Under the pieces are notes generated by a model, which was not told the DNA's origin, made no database searches, and was given only the letters and a program-made list of their open reading frames with translations. The position numbers and the translations under genes were made by a program. A stretch of 64,000 bases of DNA. Origin: an uncultured Clostridium sp. Lineage in GTDB: Bacteria; Bacillota; Clostridia; Clostridiales; Clostridiaceae. This document shows positions 15,452 through 25,372 of the stretch, piece by piece; positions within the stretch are counted from its first letter, which is position 1, and each line of letters opens with the position of its first letter. Location of the stretch: NCBI RefSeq assembly GCF_947036855.1, contig NZ_CAMQRY010000001.1, positions 44,151 to 108,150 on the forward strand. The letters are read 5' to 3'.

Positions 15452-16384
15452 ATGGAATTTAAACATATATCAGTACTTTTAAATGAATGTATAGAAGGTT
15501 TGAATATAAAAAAAGATGGAATTTATGTTGATTGCACACTTGGTGGAGCAGGACATTCATCAGTTATTTTAGAGAACCTTGGAAATGAAGGAAGATTAAT
15601 AGGTATAGATCAAGATAAAGATGCACTTAAAGCAGCTGGAGAAAAACTTAAAGATTTCCCAAATGCGACTTTAGTTCATAGTAATTTTGAAGAAATAAAA
15701 AATGTTTTAGATAATCTTGATATTGAAGGTGTAGATGGTATCTTAATAGATCTTGGAGTTTCATCTTATCAACTTGATACAGCTGATAGAGGATTTAGTT
15801 ATATGAAAGATGCACCACTTGATATGAGAATGAATAGAGAAGAAACACTTAGCGCACATGAAGTTGTAAATGGTTATACAGGTGAAATGTTATATAGAGT
15901 TATTAGAGAGTATGGGGAAGAAAAATTTGCTAAGAGAATAGTTGGATTTATAATTAAAGCAAGAGAAGAAAAGGAAATAGAAACTACTTTTGAACTTGTT
16001 GAAATAATTAAGTCTGCTATACCAGCAAAAGCTAGAAGAGAGGGACCTCATCCAGCTAAAAGAACATTCCAAGCTATAAGAATAGAAGTTAATAGAGAAC
16101 TTGCAATTATTAAAGATACTATTAAAGATGGAGTAAGTAAGCTTAATAAAGGTGGAAGAATGGCTATTATAACATTCCACTCATTAGAAGATAGGATTGT
16201 TAAAACAACATATAAAAGCTTAACAAATCCATGTACATGTCCAAGTGGATTCCCAATTTGTGTGTGTGATAGTGATCCTATCATAAAGATACTTACAAAG
16301 AAACCATTAGAGGCATCAGCAGAAGAACTTGAATATAATCCAAGAAGTAGAAGTGCAAAACTTAGAGTTTTAGAAAAATTATAA
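15452..16384 (+). CDS. rsmH: 16S rRNA m4C1402 methyltransferase RsmH
   Basis: 310 aa, full length. SAM-binding motif [36 protein letters not shown], then the family motif [12 protein letters not shown]-like stretch [32 protein letters not shown], and the cysteine-bearing tail [12 protein letters not shown]. It methylates the N4 of C1402 in 16S rRNA. It follows the mraZ remnant by 27 nt with AAGGAGAAC before the ATG, the standard second position of the dcw cluster. It now acts as the first intact gene of the operon. Confidence 0.97.
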   Translation: MEFKHISVLLNECIEGLNIKKDGIYVDCTLGGAGHSSVILENLGNEGRLIGIDQDKDALKAAGEKLKDFPNATLVHSNFEEIKNVLDNLDIEGVDGILIDLGVSSYQLDTADRGFSYMKDAPLDMRMNREETLSAHEVVNGYTGEMLYRVIREYGEEKFAKRIVGFIIKAREEKEIETTFELVEIIKSAIPAKARREGPHPAKRTFQAIRIEVNRELAIIKDTIKDGVSKLNKGGRMAIITFHSLEDRIVKTTYKSLTNPCTCPSGFPICVCDSDPIIKILTKKPLEASAEELEYNPRSRSAKLRVLEKL

Positions 16385-16429
16385 TATAAGGTATAAAAAA
16401 TAGGGTGAAATTAAGGGTGGTTTTATGTT

Positions 16430-16834
16430 ATGGGTATAGAAAAATTAAAGCATAATATACAAGGAAATATAACCAATCCAAAGATAAAGGAACAAAATAA
16501 CAAAAGAAGAAAACTAAGAGAGAAAAAATATTTAGAGAATCATGCATTAAGGGAAGAGCAGAAGAAAAATAGAGTTATATTTGGAACTTCAATCGTGATG
16601 TGTATATTTGTAGCTACATCAATATTTATATTAAGTAGATACAATGCAATATATACAATACAAACTGATATAACAAATCTTAATAATCAGATAAAAGTTA
16701 TGTCAGAAAAGAATGAAGATTTTAATATAAAAATATCAGAAAGTGGGTCTTTAGAAAAAATAGAAAAGATAGCTTTTGATAAATTAGATATGGTCTACCC
16801 AAATAGAAATGATTCAATGAATATAGTTCCTTAA
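16430..16834 (+). CDS. ftsL: Cell division protein FtsL-like
   Basis: 134 aa bitopic protein in the ftsL position. A very basic cytoplasmic N-terminus (KRRKLREKKY) of about 45 residues precedes one transmembrane helix (VIFGTSIVMCIFVATSIFIL), then an extracytoplasmic coiled coil ending KIAFDKLDMVYPN, the FtsL/DivIC-type C-terminal motif. FtsL forms the FtsQLB-type complex that activates septal FtsW/PBP; ftsQ and ftsW are in this cluster. Sequence conservation is low in this family, so position carries much of the assignment. GGGTGG lies upstream of the start. A hairpin with a U tract follows. Confidence 0.85.
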   Translation: MGIEKLKHNIQGNITNPKIKEQNNKRRKLREKKYLENHALREEQKKNRVIFGTSIVMCIFVATSIFILSRYNAIYTIQTDITNLNNQIKVMSEKNEDFNIKISESGSLEKIEKIAFDKLDMVYPNRNDSMNIVP

Positions 16835-16847
16835 ATAGTCTTAATAA

Positions 16848-16884
16848 ATGGATGTACTTTAATAGAGTGCATCCATAATTTTTT
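16848..16884 (+). terminator. Intercistronic terminator-like hairpin after ftsL
   Basis: ATGGATGTACT / AGTGCATCCAT, 11-bp stem with one G-U, then AATTTTTT; only ~30 nt before the next start, so it is probably an attenuator or partial terminator. Confidence 0.75.
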
Positions 16885-16915
16885 ATTTTAAAATATTATA
16901 TTATCGGGGGAAAAT

Positions 16916-19141
16916 ATGTTGAAAGATAAAAAGACATCAAAAAATGGACAGTTTAAGTTAAAGGTTAGAGAGAGAAGTTCAAAAGTTCTTATAATATTTG
17001 GGGTAGGATTTTTATTTATACTATGTTTTTTAGTATATAGAGTAGTATTTAGAGGTGAAGTATATAAAAAAAGAGCTGATGAGCAAGTTATAAGTGAAAT
17101 AGAAATAGAGGCTAAAAGAGGGCGTATATTAGATAGAAATGGTCATAGCATTGCTGTTAGTGGGGATGTTTATAGAGTTGATTTAGATATAGTTAGTATA
17201 AATCAAACATTAGAAAGAAAAGCTACTAGTGAGAATAGCGAAGAAAGTTTAGAAAATGTTTTAATAGAAAAACTAGCAAGTATTTTAAATCTTGATAAAG
17301 AATTTGTAGATAGTAAGGTGAATGCAAAACTTAAATCAGGTGCAGATGCAACAAGCTCTATTCTTGCAAGAAGAATTAGTAAAGAACAGGCAGATGCGAT
17401 AAAAGAACTTGATACTTATGGAATTTTAATATCATCAGATACAAAAAGATATTATCCAAATGATGAATTTGCATCTTATGTTGTAGGAAATGTAAATGCT
17501 GATGGTAAAGGGCTTAATGGCATAGAGATGTATTATGATTCAGTTTTATCTGGTATATCAGGATATAGAATTGCGGGTATTGATGGTGACAAGGAGCATG
17601 AACTCCCACTTGAAGGTGCTAATTATATAAATCCAATCAATGGTAAGGATGTAATATTAACAATTGATGAGAAGATTCAATATTTTGCAGAGAAAGCAGC
17701 AGAGAAAGCGTTAAAGGCACATAAGGCTGATTCAGTTAGTGTTTTGGTTACAGAACCAAATACTAATGAAATATTAGCACTTGTTACAAATCCAGATTAT
17801 AATCCTAATAAACCATATGAGGGTTTTGAAGGATTTAAGGGAGAAACAGAAAGTGAAAAAATACAACAAATGTGGAGAAATAGAGTTATATCTAATACAT
17901 ATGAACCTGGTTCTACATTTAAAATAGTTACAGCATCAGCTGGAGTGCAAGAAGGTATTGCTAATAGAGGTGAAACATATGTGTGTGGAGGATATAAGCT
18001 TATACAAGGGACAAGAATAAATTGCTGGAAGAGAGAGGGACATGGACCACAAACATTTAGTCAGATTATAGAAAATTCTTGTAATGTAGGTTTTATGGAG
18101 ATTGGTGAAAAACTTGGTAAAGAAAAATTGCATGAATATATTACAAAGTTTGGTTTTGGAAAAGAAACGGGGATTGATATTACTGGTGAAGCAATTGGAA
18201 TTATTAAGACTCCTGAAACAATGAGTGATGTTGACCTTGCAACTATATCTTTTGGACAAGCTAACACAGTTAGTATGATTCAACTTTTAACAGGTTTTAA
18301 TGCTAGTATAAATGGTGGATATTTAGTTAAACCACATTTAATGAAAGAAATTTCAAGCACAACAGAAAATGGCACACTTGTTATAAATGATTCTTATAAA
18401 ACAGAAAAAACACAAGTTATAGATAAAAAAACTTCAGATGTAATAAAAGGTGCTTTAGAGGAAACAGTTGCAACGGGTACTGGTAAATCTGCTTTTATTG
18501 AAGGCTTTAGGGTAATTGGTAAGACTGGAACAGCAGAGATGATAGATGAAGAAAATGGTGGGTATGGGCAAGGTAGAATTGCTTCATTTATAGCAGGGGC
18601 ACCTGCAAATAATCCTAAAATAAGTATTTTAGTAGTAGTAGAAAATCCTAAAGTTGGAGCAGCATCAGGAAGTAGTATGGCAGCACCTGTTGTTAAAGAA
18701 GTTTTAGAGGGGATTTATACTTACAAGGGGATTGAGGATTTAGATTTTACACAGGATAATAATTCATCGATAATAATGCCTGAAGTAAGAGGACTTGAAG
18801 TAGAGGAAGCAAAAGATATATTTAAACGTGAAAATATCGAAATGAAAATTAGTGGTAAAGGCAGTAGAGTTAAAAGTTTAGATGTTTTACCAGGAAGCTT
18901 AATTAAAAAGGGCGCAGTAGTAAATGTAAAACTTACAGAGGGACAAAATTTTGAAAGTAAAGTTGTTGTACCAAACTTTATAGGTTATACAAATGATATG
19001 ATTGAGAGTGTTTTTAATAAAATTGGTTTGAAGTATAAATTAGACAATAAAATAGGAATAGTTGAAAGGCAGAGTATTGAAGCAGGCGAAGTTGTAAATA
19101 CTGGAGATACAGTTAAATTAATTTTAAAAAAGAAAGAGTAA
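16916..19141 (+). CDS. Class B penicillin-binding protein with PASTA domains (first copy)
   Basis: 741 aa. Short basic cytoplasmic tail, one membrane anchor (VLIIFGVGFLFILCFLVYRVV), dimerisation domain starting RGRILDRNGHSIAVSG, then the transpeptidase: SxxK motif PGSTFK (Ser about 333), SCN motif in ENSCNVGFMEIG, and KTGTAE. Two PASTA domains close the protein (IIMPEVRGLEVEEAKD and VVVPNFIGYTNDMIE). It crosslinks septal peptidoglycan with FtsW. The position right after ftsL matches Bacillus pbpB, with the next gene in the spoVD position; which copy is sporulation-specific cannot be told from sequence. Hairpins lie on both sides. Confidence 0.92.
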   Translation: MLKDKKTSKNGQFKLKVRERSSKVLIIFGVGFLFILCFLVYRVVFRGEVYKKRADEQVISEIEIEAKRGRILDRNGHSIAVSGDVYRVDLDIVSINQTLERKATSENSEESLENVLIEKLASILNLDKEFVDSKVNAKLKSGADATSSILARRISKEQADAIKELDTYGILISSDTKRYYPNDEFASYVVGNVNADGKGLNGIEMYYDSVLSGISGYRIAGIDGDKEHELPLEGANYINPINGKDVILTIDEKIQYFAEKAAEKALKAHKADSVSVLVTEPNTNEILALVTNPDYNPNKPYEGFEGFKGETESEKIQQMWRNRVISNTYEPGSTFKIVTASAGVQEGIANRGETYVCGGYKLIQGTRINCWKREGHGPQTFSQIIENSCNVGFMEIGEKLGKEKLHEYITKFGFGKETGIDITGEAIGIIKTPETMSDVDLATISFGQANTVSMIQLLTGFNASINGGYLVKPHLMKEISSTTENGTLVINDSYKTEKTQVIDKKTSDVIKGALEETVATGTGKSAFIEGFRVIGKTGTAEMIDEENGGYGQGRIASFIAGAPANNPKISILVVVENPKVGAASGSSMAAPVVKEVLEGIYTYKGIEDLDFTQDNNSSIIMPEVRGLEVEEAKDIFKRENIEMKISGKGSRVKSLDVLPGSLIKKGAVVNVKLTEGQNFESKVVVPNFIGYTNDMIESVFNKIGLKYKLDNKIGIVERQSIEAGEVVNTGDTVKLILKKKE

Positions 19142-19169
19142 TTTAATTAAGTTAATCAACATATTATTT

Positions 19170-19201
19170 AAGGATATATCAAATTGATATATCCTTATTT
19201 T
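19170..19201 (+). terminator. Intercistronic terminator-like hairpin between the two PBP genes
   Basis: Perfect 11-bp stem AAGGATATATC / GATATATCCTT, 5-nt loop, then ATTTT. It ends only ~17 nt before the next start codon, leaving no room for a separate promoter. Confidence 0.75.
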
Positions 19202-19218
19202 AATTTTGGAGGTTAATT

Positions 19219-21396
19219 ATGGCGAGGAGTTTTAAAGATAGGGCTACAATGAAAAAGAGAATGCATTTTGGTTTGGTATTTTTAATTGTGATATTTCTTT
19301 TGTTAATAATGAGAGTTGTATATATTACAGTATTCAAATATGAAGAGTATTCAAGTAAGGCAATAGACCAGTGGACTAGTGATGTAAAGATAGCAGCGAA
19401 AAGAGGGAAGGTTTATGATAGAAATGGTAAAGAATTAGCAGTGAGTGGGAATGTATATAGGGTAGATATAGACTTAAAAACAGTTGCTAAACATAATAAA
19501 GATAATAAAACAACTAATGAAAGTCTAGCACCGGGACTTGCAAAAGCATTAGAAATTGATGAGGCAAAAGTATTAAAACAATTGAATTTTAGACTTCCGT
19601 CAGGTGCACCAGCTCAAAGTTCTATTTTAGCTAGAAGAGTTGATAAAGAAAAAGCAGATAAGGTTAAGGATTTGGACATAAGTGGGATTATGGTATCGGC
19701 AGATACTATGAGATATTACCCAGAAGAGGAAGTTTTGTCACATGTACTTGGAACTACAAATTCGGATGGAAAAGGGCTTACAGGAGTTGAGCTTGTATAT
19801 GATGAAATACTAGCGGGTTCACCAGGTAGAAGAATAACTGAAATTGCAAAAGATGGAGCTGATATAACGGATACTATATCTAGATTTTCAGCACCTATTG
19901 ATGGTAAAGATGTTACGCTTACTATAGATTTACAAATTCAAGAGTTTTTAGAAAAAGCAGCAGAGATAACAAAGGAAAAAAATAAAGCAGATGCAGTAAG
20001 TATAATAGCTATGGACCCAAGAAATGGAGAAATACTTGGAATGGCTAATTCACCAGGGTATGATTTGAATGATGCTCATGAAGGATTAGAATTATTTAAA
20101 GGTGAAACAGATGGTGATAAAGTTCAGAAAATGTGGAGAAATAGAGCGGTATCAGATACTTTTGAGTTAGGTTCTATATTTAAGGTTATAACAGCAACGG
20201 CTGCAATGGAAGAAAATCTTATTGGTGATGAAGACAAGTTTAATTGTAGTGGAAATAGAAAAGTTGGAGATAGAAATATAAGATGTTGGAAAAGGACAGG
20301 TCATGGGGAACTTGATTTTCATGGAATTGTGAAAAATTCATGTAATGTAGGTTTTATGGAACTTGGGCAAAGACTTGGACCAGAAAAAATGACTGAATAT
20401 ATAAAGAAGTTTGGGCTTGGTAGTAAATCAGGAGTTGATTTACCAGGAGAAGCTTCAGGTATTATTAAAAAAGCAGAAAAAATTACAGAAACAGATCTTG
20501 CAACAATTTCATTTGGACAAACTAATACTGCTAATATGATACAATTCATGACTGCATTTAATGCAATTGCAAATGGAGGGGATTTAATTCAGCCACATGT
20601 TATGAAAGAAGTTGGCTATACAGCAACAGATGGAGAAAAAATAATTACAGATGAATTTAAACCAACTGTAAAAGAGAATATTATAAGTGAGGAAACAGCA
20701 AAAGAATTTAGAGAAATACTAGAAAGTGTTGTTTCGGAGGGGAGTGCTAAAAATTCATATATTGAAGGCTATAAGATAGGTGGAAAGACTGGAACAGCTC
20801 AAAAGGTTAAGGAAACAGGTGGGTATGGTGGTGGATATGTATCATCATTTATTTCAATGGTTCCAGCAGATGACCCTAAACTTACTTTATTTGTTTCAAT
20901 AGATAACCCTACTGCTGGTCAATATTATGGTGGGGTAATAGCTACGCCAGTTGCTAAAATGGTTTATGAAGATATTTTTAATTATTTAAAACCTTCATAT
21001 TTTAATGCAGAGATTACAACGGAATGTGATATAATAATCCCTGAGGTCAGAGGTCTTAAAGTTTCTGATGCTAAGAAAATTTTAAAAGAATCAGGTTTAA
21101 AATTTGAAATAGAAGGCGAAGATGAATATATAGGTGATATGCTTCCAAAAGCAGGCTATATGGTTGCAGATGGAAGTAAGATAAAACTTTACACAGGTGG
21201 TAGTTCTAATTATAATAAAGATGTTATAATTCCAGACTTTCAAGGATATTCAAAGGAAATGGTAGAAAGTCTCATTAAAAAAATAGGACTTAATGCTAAA
21301 TTTGAAGGCGAGGGAATAGTGAAGTCTCAAAATCACGAAAAAGGTGATGTAGTTAGAAAAGGAGAAACCATAACGTTTGTATTAACCACAGATTAG
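19219..21396 (+). CDS. Class B penicillin-binding protein with PASTA domains (second copy)
   Basis: 725 aa and clearly paralogous to the preceding gene: membrane anchor FGLVFLIVIFLLLIMRVVYITV, RGKVYDRNGKELAVSG, transpeptidase motifs SIFK (Ser about 319), NSCNVGFMELG and KTGTAQ, and two C-terminal PASTA domains (IIPEVRGLKVSDAKK, VIIPDFQGYSKEMVE). The catalytic Ser, Lys, SCN and KTG are intact, but the usual PGSTFK context reads LGSIFK. Tandem pbpB-spoVD is the Bacillus arrangement, so one copy is probably the cortex/spore enzyme SpoVD. GGAGG lies before the ATG. A hairpin separates it from murE. Confidence 0.92.
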   Translation: MARSFKDRATMKKRMHFGLVFLIVIFLLLIMRVVYITVFKYEEYSSKAIDQWTSDVKIAAKRGKVYDRNGKELAVSGNVYRVDIDLKTVAKHNKDNKTTNESLAPGLAKALEIDEAKVLKQLNFRLPSGAPAQSSILARRVDKEKADKVKDLDISGIMVSADTMRYYPEEEVLSHVLGTTNSDGKGLTGVELVYDEILAGSPGRRITEIAKDGADITDTISRFSAPIDGKDVTLTIDLQIQEFLEKAAEITKEKNKADAVSIIAMDPRNGEILGMANSPGYDLNDAHEGLELFKGETDGDKVQKMWRNRAVSDTFELGSIFKVITATAAMEENLIGDEDKFNCSGNRKVGDRNIRCWKRTGHGELDFHGIVKNSCNVGFMELGQRLGPEKMTEYIKKFGLGSKSGVDLPGEASGIIKKAEKITETDLATISFGQTNTANMIQFMTAFNAIANGGDLIQPHVMKEVGYTATDGEKIITDEFKPTVKENIISEETAKEFREILESVVSEGSAKNSYIEGYKIGGKTGTAQKVKETGGYGGGYVSSFISMVPADDPKLTLFVSIDNPTAGQYYGGVIATPVAKMVYEDIFNYLKPSYFNAEITTECDIIIPEVRGLKVSDAKKILKESGLKFEIEGEDEYIGDMLPKAGYMVADGSKIKLYTGGSSNYNKDVIIPDFQGYSKEMVESLIKKIGLNAKFEGEGIVKSQNHEKGDVVRKGETITFVLTTD

Positions 21397-21405
21397 TTTG
21401 ATAGT

Positions 21406-21440
21406 AAATTAGCATGTGGAGTACGCATGCTAATTTTCAT
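21406..21440 (+). terminator. Terminator-like hairpin before murE
   Basis: Perfect 11-bp stem AAATTAGCATG / CATGCTAATTT around a 9-nt loop, with a short T tract. Confidence 0.65.
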
Positions 21441-21484
21441 GAATTAAAAAAGTTAATTAAGCATAATAATTAAGGAGTGAAATC

Positions 21485-22933
21485 ATGCTTTTAAAAGAAT
21501 TATTAAAAAAATTAGATTATAAATTAATAAATGGTAATGATGATATAATCATAGGGAATGTAAGATATGATAACAGACGAGTAAATCAAGGAGATTTATT
21601 TGTTTGCGTTAAAGGATTTAAAGTTGATGGGCATAGTTTCATAGGGGATGCTAAAAATAAAGGTGCTGTAGCAATTATAGTTTCAGAGGATATTGAAGCA
21701 ATTGATGGAGTAACTATTATAAAAGTTGAGGATACAAGAAAAGCGTTAGCTATTGTATCATCTAATTATTTTGAAAATCCAAAAGATAAACTTAAAATTA
21801 TAGGAATAACAGGTACTAATGGTAAGACAACTTCAGCTTTTATGATAAAAGCTATGCTTGAAAAAGCAGGGAAAAAGGTTGGGCTTATAGGAACGATTGC
21901 TAATTATATTGGTGATAAAAAAATTGATACTGAGAGAACAACTCCAGAATCATTTGAATTACATGAATTATTTAGTCAGATGGTAAATGAAAATGTAGAA
22001 TATTGTGTTATGGAAGTTTCATCTCATTCTTTAGAACTTGATAGAGTTTATGGACTTGAGTATGAAGTTGGTATATTTACAAATCTTACAAGAGATCATT
22101 TGGATTTCCATAAGACATTTGAAAATTATTATAAAGCTAAGTTTATATTATTTGAAAGATCTAATATTTCAGTAGTTAACTTAGATGATGAATATGGAGT
22201 TAATGTTTTAGCTGATTTAAATAAGCTAGAAAAAGATACTATGACATTTTCTATTAAAGGTGATTCAGATTTTAAGGCTTATGATATAGAAATGAATGAA
22301 AATGGTTCTACTTTTAAACTTAATATAAAGGGTGAAGAAGTAATTTTTAATATGAATATACCTGGAGATTATAATGTTCAAAATGCACTAGGAACAATAC
22401 TTATGGGTATTTCTTTAAATATTGATATGAAATTTATAAAAGAAGGTCTTGAAAATATTTTAATACCTGGTAGATGTGAAATGGTTGCTAAAGATAGAGA
22501 GATAAATTATAACATAATAATTGATTATGCTCATACACCAGATGGTCTTGAGAATATACTTGAAACAGTTAAAGGTTTTGCTAAAGCTAGAATTATAACT
22601 GTAGTTGGGTGTGGTGGAGATAGAGATAAAGTTAAAAGACCTCAAATGGGTAAAATAGCTTGTGATTTATCAGATATAGCAATAATAACTTCAGACAATC
22701 CAAGATCAGAAGAGCCAATGAGTATAATAAATGATATAATAAAACCTCTTGTAAATACAAATTATGAGGTTATAGAAGGCAGATATGATGCAATAGAAAG
22801 AGCTATGATGATTGCAAAACGTGGAGATGTTGTTTTAATTGCAGGTAAGGGACATGAAACATACCAAATATTAAAAGAAGAAACAATCCATTTTGATGAA
22901 AGAGAAGTAGTTAATGAAATATTAGATAAATAG
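21485..22933 (+). CDS. murE: UDP-MurNAc-L-Ala-D-Glu ligase MurE (meso-DAP type)
   Basis: 482 aa, full length. N-terminal Mur ligase domain, ATP loop GITGTNGKTTSAF, central motif ERTTPESFELHELF, EVSSHSLELDRV, and TNLTRDHLDFH. The amino-acid selectivity motif DNPR occurs in TSDNPRSEEP, indicating meso-diaminopimelate rather than lysine. It adds the third residue of the peptidoglycan stem in the cytoplasm. AAGGAGTG precedes the ATG. murF follows after 13 nt, so murE-murF-mraY-ftsW look like one transcription unit. Confidence 0.97.
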   Translation: MLLKELLKKLDYKLINGNDDIIIGNVRYDNRRVNQGDLFVCVKGFKVDGHSFIGDAKNKGAVAIIVSEDIEAIDGVTIIKVEDTRKALAIVSSNYFENPKDKLKIIGITGTNGKTTSAFMIKAMLEKAGKKVGLIGTIANYIGDKKIDTERTTPESFELHELFSQMVNENVEYCVMEVSSHSLELDRVYGLEYEVGIFTNLTRDHLDFHKTFENYYKAKFILFERSNISVVNLDDEYGVNVLADLNKLEKDTMTFSIKGDSDFKAYDIEMNENGSTFKLNIKGEEVIFNMNIPGDYNVQNALGTILMGISLNIDMKFIKEGLENILIPGRCEMVAKDREINYNIIIDYAHTPDGLENILETVKGFAKARIITVVGCGGDRDKVKRPQMGKIACDLSDIAIITSDNPRSEEPMSIINDIIKPLVNTNYEVIEGRYDAIERAMMIAKRGDVVLIAGKGHETYQILKEETIHFDEREVVNEILDK

Positions 22934-22946
22934 GGAGATTTCTATT

Positions 22947-24302
22947 ATGTTAGAATTAAACTTTAATGAAATTTTAGAAGCTGTAAGTGGTGAAAGTATA
23001 AAAGTACCTAAGACTTATAGTGGGAAAGAAGTATCAACTGATACAAGAAAAATAAAAGAGGGTAGTATATTTATTGCTTTAAAAGGTGAGAATTTTGATG
23101 GTAATAAGTATGCACTTGATGCAATAAATAAAGGTGCTGCACTTGTTATAGTTTCAGAGATAACTTTTGATATTGAATCTCTAGGTGAGAATATTGGTAT
23201 TATAAAAGTTGGAAATGGTGAAAAAGCACTTGCAGAGCTTGCACATTTTTATAGAAATAAGTTAGATGTTAAAATTGTAGGGGTTACTGGTTCTACTGGT
23301 AAGACTTCTACAAAGGATATAATGTCTGCAGTTTTAAGTTCAAAGTATAAAGTTTTTAAAACTAAAGGGAATTTCAATAATCATATAGGACTTCCACTTA
23401 TGATATTAGAACTTGATAGTAGTTATGATATAGCGATACTTGAAATGGGAATGAGTGATTTAAAAGAAATTAACTTCCTTGCCAATATTGCTAGACCAGA
23501 AGTTGCAGTTATAACAAATGTAGGATTATCTCATATAGAAAACTTAAAAACTAGAGATAATATATTAAAGGCTAAAATGGAAATTGTAGATTTCTTTAAT
23601 AAAGAAAACACTCTTATAATTAATGCTGATGATGATATGCTTAAAACTGTTAAAGATACAGAGTATAAACTTATTAGATGTGGTATAGGAGAAAATCTTA
23701 GTATAAGAGCTAAAAATATGGAATTTGATAAATTAAGTTCAAGTTTTGATATTATTGATGAAAGCAAGTGTGATAGATTTAACCTTTCAATGCCTGGAAA
23801 ACATAATGTAGGAAACTTTATGCTTGCATATTGCATTGGAAAATACTTTGATGTTTCTGTTAAGGAAATGCAAGAAGGTATGGATAATATAGAAGTTACA
23901 TCAATGAGACTTGACCTTAAGGATGCAAAAGGCTTTAAAGTTTTGGATGATTGTTATAATTCTAGCCCAGATTCAGTTAAGTCAGCTATAGATGTTTTAA
24001 TTTCATTAAAAGGTAATAAGAAAATAGGTGTTCTTGGAACTATGAGAGAACTTGGACTTGAGTCTGGAAATTCACATAGAGATATAGGAACATATGCTAA
24101 AAATAAAAAATTAGATAAAATATTTGTTTTTGGAGAATTTTCAGAGTTTATAAAATCTGGATTTGGAGAAGGTGCAAGTATTTATGATAGCAAAGAAGCT
24201 TTAATAACAGAGTTGAAAGAGTATATATCAGAAGATGATATAGTGCTTGTTAAAGCATCAAGAGGATTAAAATTTGAAGAGATAGTAAAATCTTTAGTTT
24301 AA
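22947..24302 (+). CDS. murF: UDP-MurNAc-tripeptide D-Ala-D-Ala ligase MurF
   Basis: 451 aa. ATP-binding loop GVTGSTGKTSTKD, KGNFNNHIGLPLMILEL, EMGMSDLKEINFL and NVGLSHIENL are the MurF versions of the Mur ligase motifs; VLDDCYNSSPDSVKSAI is the C-terminal domain signature. It adds D-Ala-D-Ala to complete the cytoplasmic pentapeptide precursor, the substrate of MraY. It sits between murE and mraY with no hairpins, so co-transcribed. TAGGGAG precedes the ATG. Confidence 0.96.
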   Translation: MLELNFNEILEAVSGESIKVPKTYSGKEVSTDTRKIKEGSIFIALKGENFDGNKYALDAINKGAALVIVSEITFDIESLGENIGIIKVGNGEKALAELAHFYRNKLDVKIVGVTGSTGKTSTKDIMSAVLSSKYKVFKTKGNFNNHIGLPLMILELDSSYDIAILEMGMSDLKEINFLANIARPEVAVITNVGLSHIENLKTRDNILKAKMEIVDFFNKENTLIINADDDMLKTVKDTEYKLIRCGIGENLSIRAKNMEFDKLSSSFDIIDESKCDRFNLSMPGKHNVGNFMLAYCIGKYFDVSVKEMQEGMDNIEVTSMRLDLKDAKGFKVLDDCYNSSPDSVKSAIDVLISLKGNKKIGVLGTMRELGLESGNSHRDIGTYAKNKKLDKIFVFGEFSEFIKSGFGEGASIYDSKEALITELKEYISEDDIVLVKASRGLKFEEIVKSLV

Positions 24303-24312
24303 AGAACATATT

Positions 24313-24343
24313 AGGAGGTGAAGCTGCCTAAAGTTTTAGGCAG
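24313..24343 (+). promoter_or_regulatory. mraY Shine-Dalgarno followed by a hairpin before the AUG
   Basis: AGGAGGTG (24313-24320) is followed by an inverted repeat CTGCCTAAA-GT-TTTAGGCAG (24324-24343), then 10 nt and the ATG at 24354. Without the hairpin the Shine-Dalgarno to AUG distance is too long (about 35 nt); with it folded about 13-15 nt remain. CTG 24324 is in frame 5 nt after AGGAGG and is an alternative near-cognate start. Confidence 0.55.
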
Positions 24344-24353
24344 TAGATTAATA

Positions 24354-25337
24354 ATGGATATAATAAAAAATTTAATAGATGCAAAGATAGTCATAGCTTT
24401 AGGTTTAGGTTTTATAGTTTCTGTAATAATGGGACCTTTATTTATACCACTTTTACACAAATTAAAATTTGGACAAAACATCAGAGAAGATGGACCAAAG
24501 AGTCATCTGAAAAAAGCAGGAACACCGACAATGGGTGGAATAATATTCATAGTTTCAACAAGTATAGTAGCTTTAGGAGTAGGATTTGCAACTGATAGTA
24601 CAAATATATCAGAAATAATAGCAGTAGTACTTGCATTCCTAGGATTTGGAGTTATAGGATTTATAGATGATATATTAAAAATAATTCACAGGAATAATTT
24701 AGGTCTTAGATCATGGCAGAAAATGATTTTACTATTAATAGTTTCAACAGCGATAGCAGTTTATGCACAGCGTACAGTAGGAACAGTTATAGCAATACCA
24801 TTCTTCAATATTAATCTTAATCTTGGATATGCATATGTAGTACTTGCAATATTCTACTTTGCAGGAGCGAGTAATGCTGTTAACTTAACAGATGGACTTG
24901 ATGGACTTGCTACATCTATTACTGTATTAGTAGCTACTTTCTTTGCTATAGTTAGTTATAATACAGGACATATGAGTCTTGCAATATTCTGCGTAGCACT
25001 TGCAGGAGCATTACTTGGATTCCTTAAATTTAATGCATTCCCAGCTAGAATATTTATGGGAGATACAGGTTCACTTGCTCTAGGGGGAGCAATTGCAACT
25101 GTAGCATTATTATTAAAAATGCCAATACTTCTTGCGATTGTTGGAGGGATATATGTTTTAGAAACAGTATCTGTTATTTTACAAGTTGGGTCATATAAAC
25201 TTAGAAAGAAAAGAATTTTTAAGATGGCACCAATACATCATCATTTTGAACAAGTAGGATGGAGTGAAACAAAGATTGTTTCAATATTCTCAGTTATAAC
25301 TGTAATTCTTTGCTTCATAGGATTCTTGTCTATTTAA
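24354..25337 (+). CDS. mraY: Phospho-MurNAc-pentapeptide transferase MraY
   Basis: 327 aa from ATG 24354, giving the normal N-terminus [22 protein letters not shown]. The track's GTG 24318 overlaps its own Shine-Dalgarno and is unlikely. About ten transmembrane helices are visible. Signature motifs: [46 protein letters not shown] and the histidine cluster [15 protein letters not shown]. It transfers phospho-MurNAc-pentapeptide to undecaprenyl phosphate, forming lipid I. murD normally follows mraY but is absent; ftsW comes next instead. Confidence 0.96.
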   Translation: MDIIKNLIDAKIVIALGLGFIVSVIMGPLFIPLLHKLKFGQNIREDGPKSHLKKAGTPTMGGIIFIVSTSIVALGVGFATDSTNISEIIAVVLAFLGFGVIGFIDDILKIIHRNNLGLRSWQKMILLLIVSTAIAVYAQRTVGTVIAIPFFNINLNLGYAYVVLAIFYFAGASNAVNLTDGLDGLATSITVLVATFFAIVSYNTGHMSLAIFCVALAGALLGFLKFNAFPARIFMGDTGSLALGGAIATVALLLKMPILLAIVGGIYVLETVSVILQVGSYKLRKKRIFKMAPIHHHFEQVGWSETKIVSIFSVITVILCFIGFLSI

Positions 25338-25372
25338 TTATTTAGGGGTAAATGTGTTTTAGGAGGAACTTT

